64,000 nt of DNA from Sunxiuqinia elliptica (GCF_900113005.1 NZ_FONW01000007.1:1-64000), one strand, 5' to 3'. Counted from the stretch's first letter, positions 8,298 to 17,480 are shown. A program made the numbers and translations. The notes: a model not told the origin generated them from the sequence alone.

Positions 8298-8947
8298 AAA
8301 AACTAGTTATACTTGGAGGTAGAGGAATTGGAATGATCGCAGCTTCAGTTGCAAATGATCTTGGGACATATGATGTTATTGGATTTCTTAACGATTTTGT
8401 TCCGATTGGTGAGAAAGTTGGAAAATATAATGGATACAAAGTCATTGGAAAATCAAATGATGCGAAAAAGTATTTAGACGACGAGAACGTATTTTTTTTT
8501 ATCGGCTATGTTGGAATGCAAAATGAGAAAGAAATCTTTGAAAAGATTACTTCTCTTGAAATTCCAAGCAACAGATTCGCAACATTAATTCATCCAACAG
8601 CAATTATTCCAAAAGGATTTTGTTCTATTGGAAATGGTGTATTAATGGCTCCCTTAACTCAACTATCTCCAGATACTACCGTTGAAGATAATTGCATTTT
8701 ACTTCCAAACTCTTTCCTAGGACACGATAGTACAATGAAAAGATTTTCCCATATCACAGCGAATAGTGTAATTGGCGGCAATGTTACGTTGGGAAAAGGA
8801 GCTCATGTTGGAACAAATGCTACGATTCGAGAAAATGTTGTTATTGGAGATTTTGCTCTTGTTGGATCTGGCTCAGTTGTGTTAAACGATGTTCCTGAGA
8901 ATTCTATTGTCGTTGGAAACCCAGCAAAAATCTTAAGGAGAAAATAA
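8294..8947 (+). CDS. NeuD/PglD-type sugar N- or O-acyltransferase
   Basis: A 217-residue protein with a Rossmann-like PglD N-terminal domain (MKKLVILGGRGIGMIAA) followed by a left-handed beta-helix of hexapeptide repeats from about residue 95. His144 in LGHDST lies where the family has its catalytic His. The end DVPENSIVVGNPAKIL is typical of this group. Relatives acetylate UDP- or CMP-linked amino sugars. Placed after the aminotransferase, hydratase and lyase, it probably acylates the new amino group, perhaps with something other than acetate. Confidence 0.87.
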   Translation: MKKLVILGGRGIGMIAASVANDLGTYDVIGFLNDFVPIGEKVGKYNGYKVIGKSNDAKKYLDDENVFFFIGYVGMQNEKEIFEKITSLEIPSNRFATLIHPTAIIPKGFCSIGNGVLMAPLTQLSPDTTVEDNCILLPNSFLGHDSTMKRFSHITANSVIGGNVTLGKGAHVGTNATIRENVVIGDFALVGSGSVVLNDVPENSIVVGNPAKILRRK

Positions 8948-8953
8948 ACACTC

Positions 8954-9862
8954 ATGAAACCAGTCGTAAGTATTTGTTGTATTACCTACAATCACCAAAA
9001 GTATATTCGAAAGGCACTTGAAGGTTTTTTACTACAAAAAACCAACTTCCCAATTGAGGTTATTATTCACGATGACGCTTCAAATGATGGAACTGATGAA
9101 ATAATTAAAGAGTATTCTGAAAGATATCCCGAACTATTCATTACAATCCTGCAAACTGAAAACCAATGGTCACAAGGAATACGGCCTTCTCCAACATATG
9201 TATGGCCCCGTGCCCGCGGCAAATACATTGCCCTTTGCGAAGGCGATGACTATTGGACGGATCCCAATAAGTTGCAAAGGCAGGTGGATTTCTTGGAGGA
9301 GAATCCAGAATTTTCCTTTTGTTGTCACCGTTATAAAATAGACCCGATAGTGAAGGATAGTACAAAGGAAGTCTATCCGCTAAGCTTTAATCCTGTAAAT
9401 AAACAATTTAAAGGTGTTATTATTAATAAAGACACTTACCATGAAAATTGGATAATGCAAACATTAACAACAGTAATAAGAACAGATGCTTTGCAGGTGG
9501 CTATAAAGCATCATTCTAAATACAAATATTTTAGAGATACTCATCTTTTTTATTTTCTTCTAAAACAAGGAAATGGGATATGCCTCGATTTTATTGGCGG
9601 TGTCTATAACCAGAACGGAGGAGGCATTTATAGTGGTATTGATCTATTACAAAGACAAAAAATAGATTTACTAATTTTTGAAGAACTTTACTTTAATACC
9701 CATGATATTCGCTTTTTAAATAATTATTCATATTTAACATATCAATTAATAATTAAGGGAAATTTTTCTTTTGTAGCAAAATCCCTGATATTTAATTTCT
9801 CGCTACGAGATACACTAAATATATTTAAAGCGAGGATGTTGAAAATTAAGCATACATTTTAA
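8954..9862 (+). CDS. family 2 glycosyltransferase
   Basis: A 302-residue GT-A enzyme expected to add one sugar to the undecaprenyl-linked repeat unit at the inner face of the membrane. It opens with VSICCITYNHQKYI, has HDDASNDGTDEI, and carries the metal-binding EGDDYW near residue 96. The C-terminal third has no recognisable features. Base composition changes inside the gene: roughly 9180-9340 is much more GC-rich than the DNA on both sides, suggesting a recombinant gene. It begins seven bases after the acyltransferase stop. Donor and linkage cannot be predicted. Confidence 0.88.
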   Translation: MKPVVSICCITYNHQKYIRKALEGFLLQKTNFPIEVIIHDDASNDGTDEIIKEYSERYPELFITILQTENQWSQGIRPSPTYVWPRARGKYIALCEGDDYWTDPNKLQRQVDFLEENPEFSFCCHRYKIDPIVKDSTKEVYPLSFNPVNKQFKGVIINKDTYHENWIMQTLTTVIRTDALQVAIKHHSKYKYFRDTHLFYFLLKQGNGICLDFIGGVYNQNGGGIYSGIDLLQRQKIDLLIFEELYFNTHDIRFLNNYSYLTYQLIIKGNFSFVAKSLIFNFSLRDTLNIFKARMLKIKHTF

Positions 9863-9882
9863 TCCAAATTTCTTCATTTTAA

Positions 9883-11271
9883 ATGATTTTTAAATCCTTT
9901 CATATTGTACTGATACAGATAGTAATAATTATTATTGTGCTGTTTCCTGTTGAGCATTTATCTACAATAAAATGGATTACATCTTATTTATTCCTATTTG
10001 CCATATTAAAAAGCAGTAATAAGGTATCTCCCATTACTTGGTTGATGGGAATTTGGAATATAATTTTTATAAATGCCTATTCGGGTATTATTATTTACCA
10101 TTCATCGTTTAACCATAGCGCTTTATTCTACTTACTCTGTACATTATTTATATTTGCATTAGGTTATTTTTTACCAAACAAAACCAATACAACAGCTATT
10201 TTAGCTTCAAATTTCAAATCAAATCTTACAAAAAATGAGAGTAAATTAATTACCATTTTATCTTATTTTAGTATAATTGGGGGTATTTTTATTTTTATTG
10301 ATATCGTTGTTTTATCGGGTGGTAGTATCTCGAATTTCTCTGCTCTCAGGCTACTAATGAGCGATCGCGACGTTAGTATTTATGGACAGTTGGCTGCAAT
10401 TTTTTTAGCAGGAAGCTTTCCGGCTCTTATAACACTAATTCTTTTTGAATATAAAAAACAAACATTTTTGCTTATCTCTGTAATGGCTTTAGCCATTGGA
10501 TCAATTGTAACTGCAGGACGGCAAAATATTTTTCAGATTTTTTTAATATGCATACTTGCAGTTCTTATTAAATATCGGTATAACCTAAAGTTTAAAATAA
10601 ATTGGGCGACTCGATTTTTATCATTTATCGTTGTAGGATTAGTAATTACTTACCTTATCATATTATCTCTAACCAGAGACATATCATCAATGGATAAAAA
10701 CAAAATGATAGGCTATGCTAATACTAATAATCTTACCTATAGTGAAGACTTTAAAAAACTTTCAAATGCTATTCCAATAGAAGCCAGCAATTTTATTGCA
10801 GACTTTACATTTTATTTTTCAGAAGAAATTATTGTTTACTCAGATGCTTTTAAGCACAACCGTTATCCAATCGTTAATATTGATTTTCTTCAATTTTTCC
10901 CATTTTTTGAAAGGCAATTGCATAAGTTAGGACTGAGAGAAAATACTTTAGAATACAGAATGAAGAACTTATGGAAGAAAAACTACCAATCATCAGTTTT
11001 TAATTCAGCTTGGGGAACGTCAGTATTATTTTTACTCAAATGTTTTGGATACATTGGAGGACTGATTGTTGTTTTTCTTCATGGACTTTTTTCACAGTAT
11101 ATATTTAGAAGTTTCACCATTTGCCCTTGTTTTTCAACTACTTTGGCTCTTGTTGCAAATAATCTGATTCTCTTTTATACCGCAATAACCCCCATCACGC
11201 AAGAAATATCTTTTATGTTTTTCATGTTTTTATCATTTTTTATTCTTTTTAGAAAAAAAATACGCACGTAA
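9883..11271 (+). CDS. Wzy-like O-antigen polymerase
   Basis: A 462-residue, very hydrophobic AT-rich gene product with about 10-12 transmembrane segments and a large loop around residues 265-370. No soluble domain is recognisable. Wzy proteins diverge strongly in sequence, so the call rests on topology, on a short charged AGRQNIF loop between membrane helices near residue 207, and on position: it is the only such protein in a cluster that already has a flippase, an initiating transferase and several glycosyltransferases. It would polymerise repeat units in the periplasm. An unrelated membrane protein is possible. Confidence 0.7.
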   Translation: MIFKSFHIVLIQIVIIIIVLFPVEHLSTIKWITSYLFLFAILKSSNKVSPITWLMGIWNIIFINAYSGIIIYHSSFNHSALFYLLCTLFIFALGYFLPNKTNTTAILASNFKSNLTKNESKLITILSYFSIIGGIFIFIDIVVLSGGSISNFSALRLLMSDRDVSIYGQLAAIFLAGSFPALITLILFEYKKQTFLLISVMALAIGSIVTAGRQNIFQIFLICILAVLIKYRYNLKFKINWATRFLSFIVVGLVITYLIILSLTRDISSMDKNKMIGYANTNNLTYSEDFKKLSNAIPIEASNFIADFTFYFSEEIIVYSDAFKHNRYPIVNIDFLQFFPFFERQLHKLGLRENTLEYRMKNLWKKNYQSSVFNSAWGTSVLFLLKCFGYIGGLIVVFLHGLFSQYIFRSFTICPCFSTTLALVANNLILFYTAITPITQEISFMFFMFLSFFILFRKKIRT

Positions 11272-11332
11272 AAGAAATATTATTTCGACCATCAATACTA
11301 TTCTCATTAAAAAGTCATTTTAAAATAACTCT

Positions 11333-12109
11333 ATGAATACTAATGTTTTAATATCTATAATTACTGTTGTAAGAAATGGAGAAGATCATTTGGAGGAAAC
11401 AATTAAAAGTGTTTTATCTCAAACTTGGAAATCATTCCAATATATCATAATTGATGGAAAATCTACGGATAGAACAATTCACATTATAAAAAAATATGAA
11501 AATCAAATTGATTTTTGGACGAGTGAAGAAGATACCGGAATATATGATGCAATGAATAAAGCCATAAAACAGGCCACAGGTGATTGGGTAATATTTTTAA
11601 ACGCGGGTGATTTATTTGCAAGTACGGATGTTATTTCAGATATTTTCACTACTCCAATACCTTCACATATTCAGGTCATTTATGGTCAAACTGTTTTAAA
11701 GTATACTACTACTGATACGACTATTCAACGTAACGATAATATTCAAAAAATATACAAAAGAAAAGGAATAGTAATTATAAATCATCAATCAACAATTATA
11801 AAAAGAGAAGCTTTTGAAAAAATTGGATATTATGACCTTAATTTGAAATTTACAGCTGACAACTATTGGTTAAATTGTGCTATTAAATATTTTGGAATAA
11901 AAGCACTTCAATATGTTAATATACCTATAGCTATTTATGATAAGACAGGTATATCATCTAATCCAAAATATCATCTGAAAATAATTAAAGAATTTATTAA
12001 AATTTGCAAAAAAACAAATGGTTCAGTTCTTAAACAAATCCAAATTGCTGTAATAGGTTATACAAAAACAATTTTTTATTTTTTAAAAAATGCAAATTTA
12101 TTTCGATAA
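11333..12109 (+). CDS. family 2 glycosyltransferase (WcaA-like)
   Basis: A 258-residue GT-A glycosyltransferase. It has ISIITVVRNGEDHLEETIKSV at the start, IDGKSTDRT, the GIYDAMNKAIKQA helix and FLNAGDLF with the metal-site Asp, all in order and typical of the short WcaA-like GT2 type. It lies after a 61-base AT-rich gap that shows nothing else. Its last 20 bases overlap the next glycosyltransferase gene. Very AT-rich, as are its neighbours. Sugar donor unknown. Confidence 0.87.
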   Translation: MNTNVLISIITVVRNGEDHLEETIKSVLSQTWKSFQYIIIDGKSTDRTIHIIKKYENQIDFWTSEEDTGIYDAMNKAIKQATGDWVIFLNAGDLFASTDVISDIFTTPIPSHIQVIYGQTVLKYTTTDTTIQRNDNIQKIYKRKGIVIINHQSTIIKREAFEKIGYYDLNLKFTADNYWLNCAIKYFGIKALQYVNIPIAIYDKTGISSNPKYHLKIIKEFIKICKKTNGSVLKQIQIAVIGYTKTIFYFLKNANLFR

Positions 12110-13184
12110 TATTATCTTCTCATTACAGAGAATTGGAGGCATATCAGTAGTCTATTATGAACTCATTAAAAGAGCCCTTGAAGACAATGATCTGGATATT
12201 TACTTTTTAGAAGAAGCCAATAAAAATATATTCAGACAGTTACTAAACATTTCTCCCAACAGAATATTAGAGAATCCTTTAGCCAAAATACCCGTAAAGT
12301 TTCAACGTTACCTTAATCCTAATATTAGAGCGTCGAAAGGGATTTTTCATTCGAGCTATTACCGAACAGCAAATTCACCCAATCTGTTAAATGTTACCAC
12401 CGTTCACGATTTCACTTATGAATACTATCGGAAAGGAATTGCCAAAACTATTCATTCGTGGCAAAAAGGGAACGCAATAAAAAATGCCAGTAAGATTATT
12501 TGCGTATCAAGAAACACGAAAAGCGATTTACTAAAATTCTACCCTGATACTCCAGCCGAAAAAATTGAAGTAATATACAACGGGGTTGATGAGAGTTATA
12601 AAATGCTTTCTGCTTGCAGTATAAATCAATTAGAAAGACTTGTACCATTTAACCCAAAGAAATATACAGTTTTTGTAGGTGATCGTAAGAGTAATCATAA
12701 AAATTTCAGGATCGCTGTAGAATCCTGTGAAAAAACCGACACTCCCTTAGTGTTAATTGGAGGTGGGACAATTACAGAAAAAGAAAAAGAACTATTTGAA
12801 CAATTAAAATTTAAGCAATACAAGCATTTAAGTGGAATCTCAAATGAACAACTGAATATTATCTACAATAATGCACTATGTCTGCTATATCCATCATCTT
12901 ATGAAGGATTTGGGATTCCGGTACTAGAAGCACAAAAAGCCGGATGTCCAGTCATTTCTGCTAATAATTCATCAATTTCAGAAATAGCAAAAGACAGCGC
13001 AATTCTGATTCAAGATATAAGCTCTGATAATTTTGCAGATAAAATTGACCTATTAAAGGAGAACTCAACGTTCGTAGAGCAATTAATTAAAGACGGTTTA
13101 ATAAACTCAAATAGATTTTCCTGGGATCTTTGTTACCAACAAACTAAAGATCTATATCTGACATTATTTAAAGAAAACCTTTGA
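12090..13184 (+). CDS. family 4 glycosyltransferase
   Basis: A 364-residue GT-B retaining glycosyltransferase. The N-terminal acceptor domain contains GGISVVYYELIK and TVHDFTYEY. The C-terminal donor domain contains VGDRKSNHKNF and the nucleotide-sugar motif YEGFGIPVLEAQKAGCPV, whose two Glu are the E-x7-E pair of GT4. The start at 12090 overlaps the upstream gene by 20 bases; the N-terminus MQIYFDNIIFSLQRIGG fits GT4 relatives, so I keep it. It would add a mannose- or galactose-like residue to the growing repeat unit, but specificity is not readable. Confidence 0.88.
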   Translation: MQIYFDNIIFSLQRIGGISVVYYELIKRALEDNDLDIYFLEEANKNIFRQLLNISPNRILENPLAKIPVKFQRYLNPNIRASKGIFHSSYYRTANSPNLLNVTTVHDFTYEYYRKGIAKTIHSWQKGNAIKNASKIICVSRNTKSDLLKFYPDTPAEKIEVIYNGVDESYKMLSACSINQLERLVPFNPKKYTVFVGDRKSNHKNFRIAVESCEKTDTPLVLIGGGTITEKEKELFEQLKFKQYKHLSGISNEQLNIIYNNALCLLYPSSYEGFGIPVLEAQKAGCPVISANNSSISEIAKDSAILIQDISSDNFADKIDLLKENSTFVEQLIKDGLINSNRFSWDLCYQQTKDLYLTLFKENL

Positions 13185-13190
13185 CAACCA

Positions 13191-13934
13191 ATGAACTTCT
13201 CCATTATAACCGCCACTTACAATAGTTATCCGGCCATTAAAGATTGTATCGGAAGTATTGCTCAACAGACATTAAAGCCAGAGCATTTAATTATTGATGG
13301 CCAAAGCAAAGACGAGACACTAACAACGATTAAAAACAGTCCATCGGTTAGCCAATACATTTCGGAACCCGACAAGGGGATTTATGATGCCCTAAACAAG
13401 GGACTTCAGCTTGCCCAGGGAGAGGTCATTGGCTTATTGCATTCCGATGATTTACTGGCTGAGGCCACAACGCTGGAAAAGATCAAGCAAGCATTTGAGG
13501 AAACTGGCGCAGATGTGGTGTACGGTGACTTGGTCTATGTGGACAAGGAAGATACCAACAAGGTCATCCGCTACTGGAAAAGCCAGGCCTTTCAGCCAGC
13601 CTTACTCAAACGGGGATGGATGCCTGCCCACCCTACCGTATTTGCCAAACGGGAAGTCTATGCCAGACATGGTCAGTTTGACCTTTCCTTTGACATTGCT
13701 GCCGACTACGATCTCATGCTCCGCATTTTTCAAGATAAAACCTTGAAATTTGCTTATTTGCCAGCGGTCATCACCCGTATGCGTGTTGGAGGAGCCAGTA
13801 ATAAGAGTTTGAAAAACATCATTCACAAATCAAGCGAAGATTATCGTGCGATGAAAAAGAACAGCCTCCCTTTCCCGCTCTGGACTTTAGCCTGTAAGAA
13901 CCTATCGAAGATCCCACAGTTTTTAAAACGCTAA
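13191..13934 (+). CDS. family 2 glycosyltransferase
   Basis: A 247-residue GT-A enzyme with FSIITATYNSYPAIKDC, IDGQSKDET, GIYDALNKGLQLAQG and LHSDDLL, the same layout as the gene at 11333 but more GC-rich, so it marks the right edge of the AT-rich core. The conserved GWMPAHPTVFAKREVY and DIAADYDLMLR segments are typical of Bacteroidota locus GT2 proteins. It begins six bases after the GT4 stop and is the last gene before a one-kilobase repeat region. Confidence 0.9.
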   Translation: MNFSIITATYNSYPAIKDCIGSIAQQTLKPEHLIIDGQSKDETLTTIKNSPSVSQYISEPDKGIYDALNKGLQLAQGEVIGLLHSDDLLAEATTLEKIKQAFEETGADVVYGDLVYVDKEDTNKVIRYWKSQAFQPALLKRGWMPAHPTVFAKREVYARHGQFDLSFDIAADYDLMLRIFQDKTLKFAYLPAVITRMRVGGASNKSLKNIIHKSSEDYRAMKKNSLPFPLWTLACKNLSKIPQFLKR

Positions 13935-14115
13935 GCGGGGATTGGAGAAGAGTGAACGGTGGTCAGTGGTTAGTGGTCAGTTTGCCACCAACCTATCAGT
14001 ACCAGAACGACCTGAAACGTTTAAAACGCAAGAAAGCAGTGATTAGGTGGAAAAGTAAGCCGAAGCCAATGACCATTCTAATATTCCAACCTTCTGACCT
14101 TCTAATCTCCCAAAC

Positions 14116-14296
14116 TTCACCGCTAGGTGAAAAAGGCGGGGGCCCGAAAAAAATGCGGGCCGGCAAGGGCGTGAAGTGACTTTTAGGTTGGAGTAGCCGT
14201 AATAAGGAAACTGTTAAGAAAGTCACGAGCGGGAAGAAGCATATTTTTTTCTTGACTTTTTTGCATCTTTTTGGGTCAAGCCAAAAATGATGGCCC
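14116..14296. repeat. 181-bp structured repeat element, copy A
   Basis: The same 181-bp sequence occurs at 17657-17837 with no length change and, by eye, eight substitutions. It contains several hairpins: TTCACC/GGTGAA around a four-base loop, GGCCCG/CGGGCC around an A-rich loop, and CTTGAC/GTCAAG near the right end, plus a run of seven T. The first hairpin is nested in a wider CTTCAC/GTGAAG pair. The two copies bracket the block holding the hypothetical gene and gmd. Confidence 0.75.
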
Positions 14297-14871
14297 CGGC
14301 AAGGAAAAGAAAATAACAACGGTGATAAGTAGTTGGTGGTCAGCGATCCGTAAACCGTATGCGCCATCCTTTCAGCGTCGGTACAACCTGACAGTGGTTA
14401 AAACGCGGGAAAAAGTGATTGAGTGATTAGGTGGGAAAGTAAGCTGGTTCCCCATAACCATTCTAATATTCTAATCTTCCAACCTTCTGATCTTCCAATG
14501 GCAGATCGCTTCACCTTGTTCGCGATGACGGAAAAAAGTGATCCGTGATGAATGGTCAGAGAACGGGGGTCAGTTTGCCGTAAACCTTTCAGCGTCTCCA
14601 AGACCTGGAAGGTCTAACACGCAAGAAGAAAGTGAATAGAGAACAGTGATAAGGTGATTAAGTGGAAAAGCTGAATCAGAAAACAGTGGTTAGGTGGAAA
14701 AGTAAGCTGGTCCCCCATAACCATTCTAACATTCAGACCTTCCAATCTTCCAACCTTCTGACCTTCAAACCTTCGCTGGCTTGAGGAGCGTTTCCTGACA
14801 GCATTCGAGGAAACAACAACCGAACTGCGGTTCGGAAACCGCAGCACCCGGTCACCCCTTGTAACCAAATC

Positions 14872-14900
14872 TTTTCCAAAGTTCTAAACTTTGGAAAAGC
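14872..14900. repeat. terminator-like hairpin closing R2
   Basis: A 29-base inverted repeat with 13-bp arms, CTTTTCCAAAGTT and AACTTTGGAAAAG, and a three-base loop. An almost identical hairpin closes R3 at 18184-18212. The A/T-rich arm ends could act as a two-way terminator. Confidence 0.6.
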
Positions 14901-14962
14901 TACAAGTTAAAACTGTAATAGCAAAAATACAATTGACACAGTTTAATGAACACTACCGCCAG

Positions 14963-15245
14963 CGGGAGGCCTAAAAGTCCCCAAGGGACGCTTTAAAATG
15001 CCAACGGATGGGTCAATCGCCCCAACGGACGTGCTAAAATTGCCAAAGGATGGGTCACCCATTCCAACGGATGCGCTTAAATTGCCAAAGGACGAATAAA
15101 ACAGGCCGACGGACGCGCATAAATTAGCCAACGGATGCCTTAAACTGCCGCCGGACGGCATTAAATATCGCACAGGATGCCTTAATTTGCTGCCGGACGA
15201 CTTTAAACATCCCAACGGACAGCTTAAATTGCCAAAGGGTACTAA
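14963..15245. repeat. tandem array with 21-bp period
   Basis: About 13-14 degenerate units, consensus CGGACGCGCTTAAATTGCCAA. The GGA core starts at 15006, 15027, 15048, 15069, 15090, 15111, 15133, 15153, 15175, 15195 and 15217, so spacing is 20-22 bp and averages 21, two helical turns. The period being a multiple of three keeps frames open on both strands, which produces spurious reading frames of seven-residue repeats. It lies between R2 and the terminator of the - strand gene. Confidence 0.85.
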
Positions 15246-15281
15246 AAAACCCCGCAGGGAGGCTTAAACCGCCGCGGGGCC
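15244..15281 (-). terminator. intrinsic terminator of the hypothetical gene
   Basis: Read on the - strand, CCCCGC and GCGGGG arms (15274-15279 and 15250-15255) form a GC-rich stem followed directly by six T. It lies 26 bases beyond the stop of the gene at 15307-15993. Confidence 0.7.
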
Positions 15282-15306
15282 ACTAAGATCAAGGATTCTG
15301 GATTAC

Positions 15307-15993
15307 TTACTTGTAATAGCGCTTTCGCTTATCTTCGTCTTTCCAGAAGACATAACGGCCAAATTCGCGAATCGTGCTTGCTTTTTGCTCCAGTAAACGA
15401 TATGCCTTATCACGCAATAGCTTGGCTGTGCTGCTATCATCTGCAGCACCATTGGCAGCAGCCAATAATTCGGACATCGTATGCGAAACAGTACGTGCTT
15501 CCTGCAACTGAGCCAAATCAAAATTAATGGCACTTAAGGGTTCGGGGTATTTTTCACCCAGCACGGCCAGTTCCAATAAATCCTGAACCATATCAGCCTG
15601 GCTGGCTCCTTCTCGTATACGCATCACCTTCTTCTGAAGGTCGTCATCATTCCGGTAAGCAAATGAAAAATGATGCAACAGTTCATCTCGAAATTTAAAC
15701 GCTTGTGGAGCCTGTGCCCGCCATTGCGCTTCAGCTTCTTTACGTGCTCGAAAAACACTCATCCAGGTAGCCTGGCAATAACGCAAAGCACCGCTTAGAG
15801 GGGTCAGATCATCAATTAAGGTAACATCCAGACCGGCAGCAGCTAAAGTCTCCCGGTCTTCATTGGCTTCAACAGCCAGGGTTTCCGTGCCCGCCACAAA
15901 ATCATCTACGGGCTGGTCCGGTAACTTAAGCTCCTCCGAAGGGAGGTCCTCAATTTGTTCTTTCCAAAGTTCAAAATCATCATGATAACTCAT
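15307..15993 (-). CDS. conserved hypothetical protein
   Basis: A 228-residue, Glu/Asp/Leu-rich, predicted all-helical soluble protein with no signal peptide or membrane segment. I chose the ATG at 15993 (MSYHDDFELWKEQIEDLPSE); the longer upstream frame to 16104 looks like leader sequence with a basic, unconserved translation. Notable parts are ALRYCQATWMSVFRARKEAE near the middle, RDELLHHFSFAYRN and LLAAANGAADDSS. I do not recognise a named family and assign no function. It is the only - strand gene inside the polysaccharide locus and has its own terminator, with a repeat region on one side and gmd transcribed away on the other. Confidence 0.75.
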   Translation of the reverse strand: MSYHDDFELWKEQIEDLPSEELKLPDQPVDDFVAGTETLAVEANEDRETLAAAGLDVTLIDDLTPLSGALRYCQATWMSVFRARKEAEAQWRAQAPQAFKFRDELLHHFSFAYRNDDDLQKKVMRIREGASQADMVQDLLELAVLGEKYPEPLSAINFDLAQLQEARTVSHTMSELLAAANGAADDSSTAKLLRDKAYRLLEQKASTIREFGRYVFWKDEDKRKRYYK

Positions 15994-16319
15994 GCTAACA
16001 TTAAATTTTGTGATATATTGCAAAAGCTCCGCCGGCCTCCTCTTCCTCTCCGGGCTGCAAAATCGGGAATGGTTGATGACCAGCCGGCGGTTTACTTTTA
16101 ACAATCTTATGTTTCAATTTACGACATCTTTCGCTATATTCCCAAAAATTCTTTTAACAAAAAACATCATATAAAACACTTCTAAATAATTTCAACCGAA
16201 CTATAAAAAGCTGTATGACAGAGCACACACAGATTACAAAAGATTCTAGTCTTTTTTGATTTGATCAATATAGCTCCTCTGGCAATCAACAAGAAATTAA
16301 ACCACTAAATAAACATTAC
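15994..16319. other. divergent intergenic region before gmd
   Basis: This 326-base AT-rich stretch separates the - strand hypothetical gene from gmd and must hold both promoters. I see no clear TAnnTTTG box and no repeat of the R1-R3 type. A short GC-rich part near 16030-16090 is the leader of the hypothetical gene. Nothing else is supported. Confidence 0.5.
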
Positions 16320-17480
16320 ATGACACAAAAAGTAGCATTAATCACAGGAATTACCGGACAAGACGGAGCCTACCTGAGCGAATTCTTACTCAAGAAAGGA
16401 TATATCGTTCATGGAATCAAGCGTCGTTCGTCCCTTTTCAATACTGACAGGATTGATCACCTTTACCAAGATCCACATGTAGAAAATCGCAACCTGGTTC
16501 TTCATTACGGAGATATGACGGACAGCATGAACCTGACCCGAATCATTCAGGAAGTTCAACCCGATGAAATCTACAACCTGGCAGCCATGAGCCATGTCAA
16601 AGTAAGTTTCGACACCCCCGAATACACAGCCAATGCTGATGGTATTGGAACCTTACGTTTACTCGAAGCGGTTCGTCTTTTAGGCCTTTCCGAAAAAACC
16701 CGGATTTACCAGGCATCAACCAGCGAACTGTATGGCTTAGTGCAGGAAGTGCCCCAAAAAGAGACCACTCCTTTCTACCCCCGCTCGCCCTATGCTGTGG
16801 CCAAGATGTACGCCTACTGGATTACGGTGAACTATCGCGAGGCTTATGGCATGCACGCCAGCAACGGGATCTTGTTTAACCACGAATCGCCCATCCGGGG
16901 AGAAACCTTTGTTACCCGGAAGATTACCCGTGCTTTGGCTCGCATTGTCTTAGGACAGCAGGAGCAGCTATTTCTGGGGAACCTGTCTGCAAAACGTGAC
17001 TGGGGACATGCCAAGGATTACATCAAAGCCATGTACTTAATTCTTCAGCAAGAGCAAGCGGATGACTATGTCATTGCCACAGGAATCACCACCACCATCC
17101 GCGATTTTGTCCGCAAAGCCGGAGCCGAAGTTGGCTTGGAAATTCAGTTTAAAGGAGAAGGAGTTGATGAACAGGCTTTCATTGCTGCCATTGATGAAAA
17201 AGTCTTTATCGACCAAGTTGGGGCCAGTTACCTGGATCACCTGCTAAGCCTTGCCCAAAAACAAGCTCCAATTGTGAAAGTTGATCCGGCCTATTTCCGC
17301 CCCACTGAAGTTGATTTGCTGATTGGTGATCCAACCAAATCCAAAACAAAACTTGGTTGGGAACCGGAATACGATCTCGATGGCTTGGTGAAAGACATGA
17401 TGCAGTCCGACATTCAACTGATGCAAAAAGATGCCTGGCTGCGCGAAGGAGGCTACCGTACCCTAAACTATTTTGAATAA
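16320..17480 (+). CDS. gmd: GDP-mannose 4,6-dehydratase
   Basis: Converts GDP-D-mannose to GDP-4-keto-6-deoxymannose, the first step to GDP-L-fucose. It is a 386-residue extended SDR with [16 protein letters not shown] near residue 9, [18 protein letters not shown], the STSELYG segment holding the catalytic Thr/Glu, [15 protein letters not shown] with the Tyr-x3-Lys pair, and [17 protein letters not shown]. Length and motifs are those of the family. The next enzyme, fcl, is 800 bases downstream, with repeat region R3 in between. Confidence 0.96.
   Translation: MTQKVALITGITGQDGAYLSEFLLKKGYIVHGIKRRSSLFNTDRIDHLYQDPHVENRNLVLHYGDMTDSMNLTRIIQEVQPDEIYNLAAMSHVKVSFDTPEYTANADGIGTLRLLEAVRLLGLSEKTRIYQASTSELYGLVQEVPQKETTPFYPRSPYAVAKMYAYWITVNYREAYGMHASNGILFNHESPIRGETFVTRKITRALARIVLGQQEQLFLGNLSAKRDWGHAKDYIKAMYLILQQEQADDYVIATGITTTIRDFVRKAGAEVGLEIQFKGEGVDEQAFIAAIDEKVFIDQVGASYLDHLLSLAQKQAPIVKVDPAYFRPTEVDLLIGDPTKSKTKLGWEPEYDLDGLVKDMMQSDIQLMQKDAWLREGGYRTLNYFE

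Larger units (their letters stand above)
13935..14900. repeat. mosaic non-coding repeat region R2
   Basis: Nearly 970 bases without a credible gene. It is built from blocks shared with R3: GTGATTAGGTGGAAAAGTAAG, then CCATAACCATTCTAATATTC and CCAACCTTCTGACCTTC, appearing up to three times inside R2, plus a 181-bp element at 14116-14296 and a closing hairpin at 14872-14900. Reading frames here encode only the translated repeat and match equivalent frames in R3, so I treat them as non-coding. Confidence 0.8.

Noticed and set aside
13952-14868. Several reading frames of 67-123 codons in R2
   Set aside because: The same translated segment (containing FWLDPKRCKK) appears from R3 at 17463-17921, so these are shared repeat DNA and not genes.
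14943-15215. - strand 90-codon reading frame with seven-residue repeats
   Set aside because: It is only the translation of the 21-bp tandem array; frames stay open because the period is a multiple of three.
14963-15245. CRISPR array
   Set aside because: Units follow each other directly with no unique spacers, and no cas gene is in the window.
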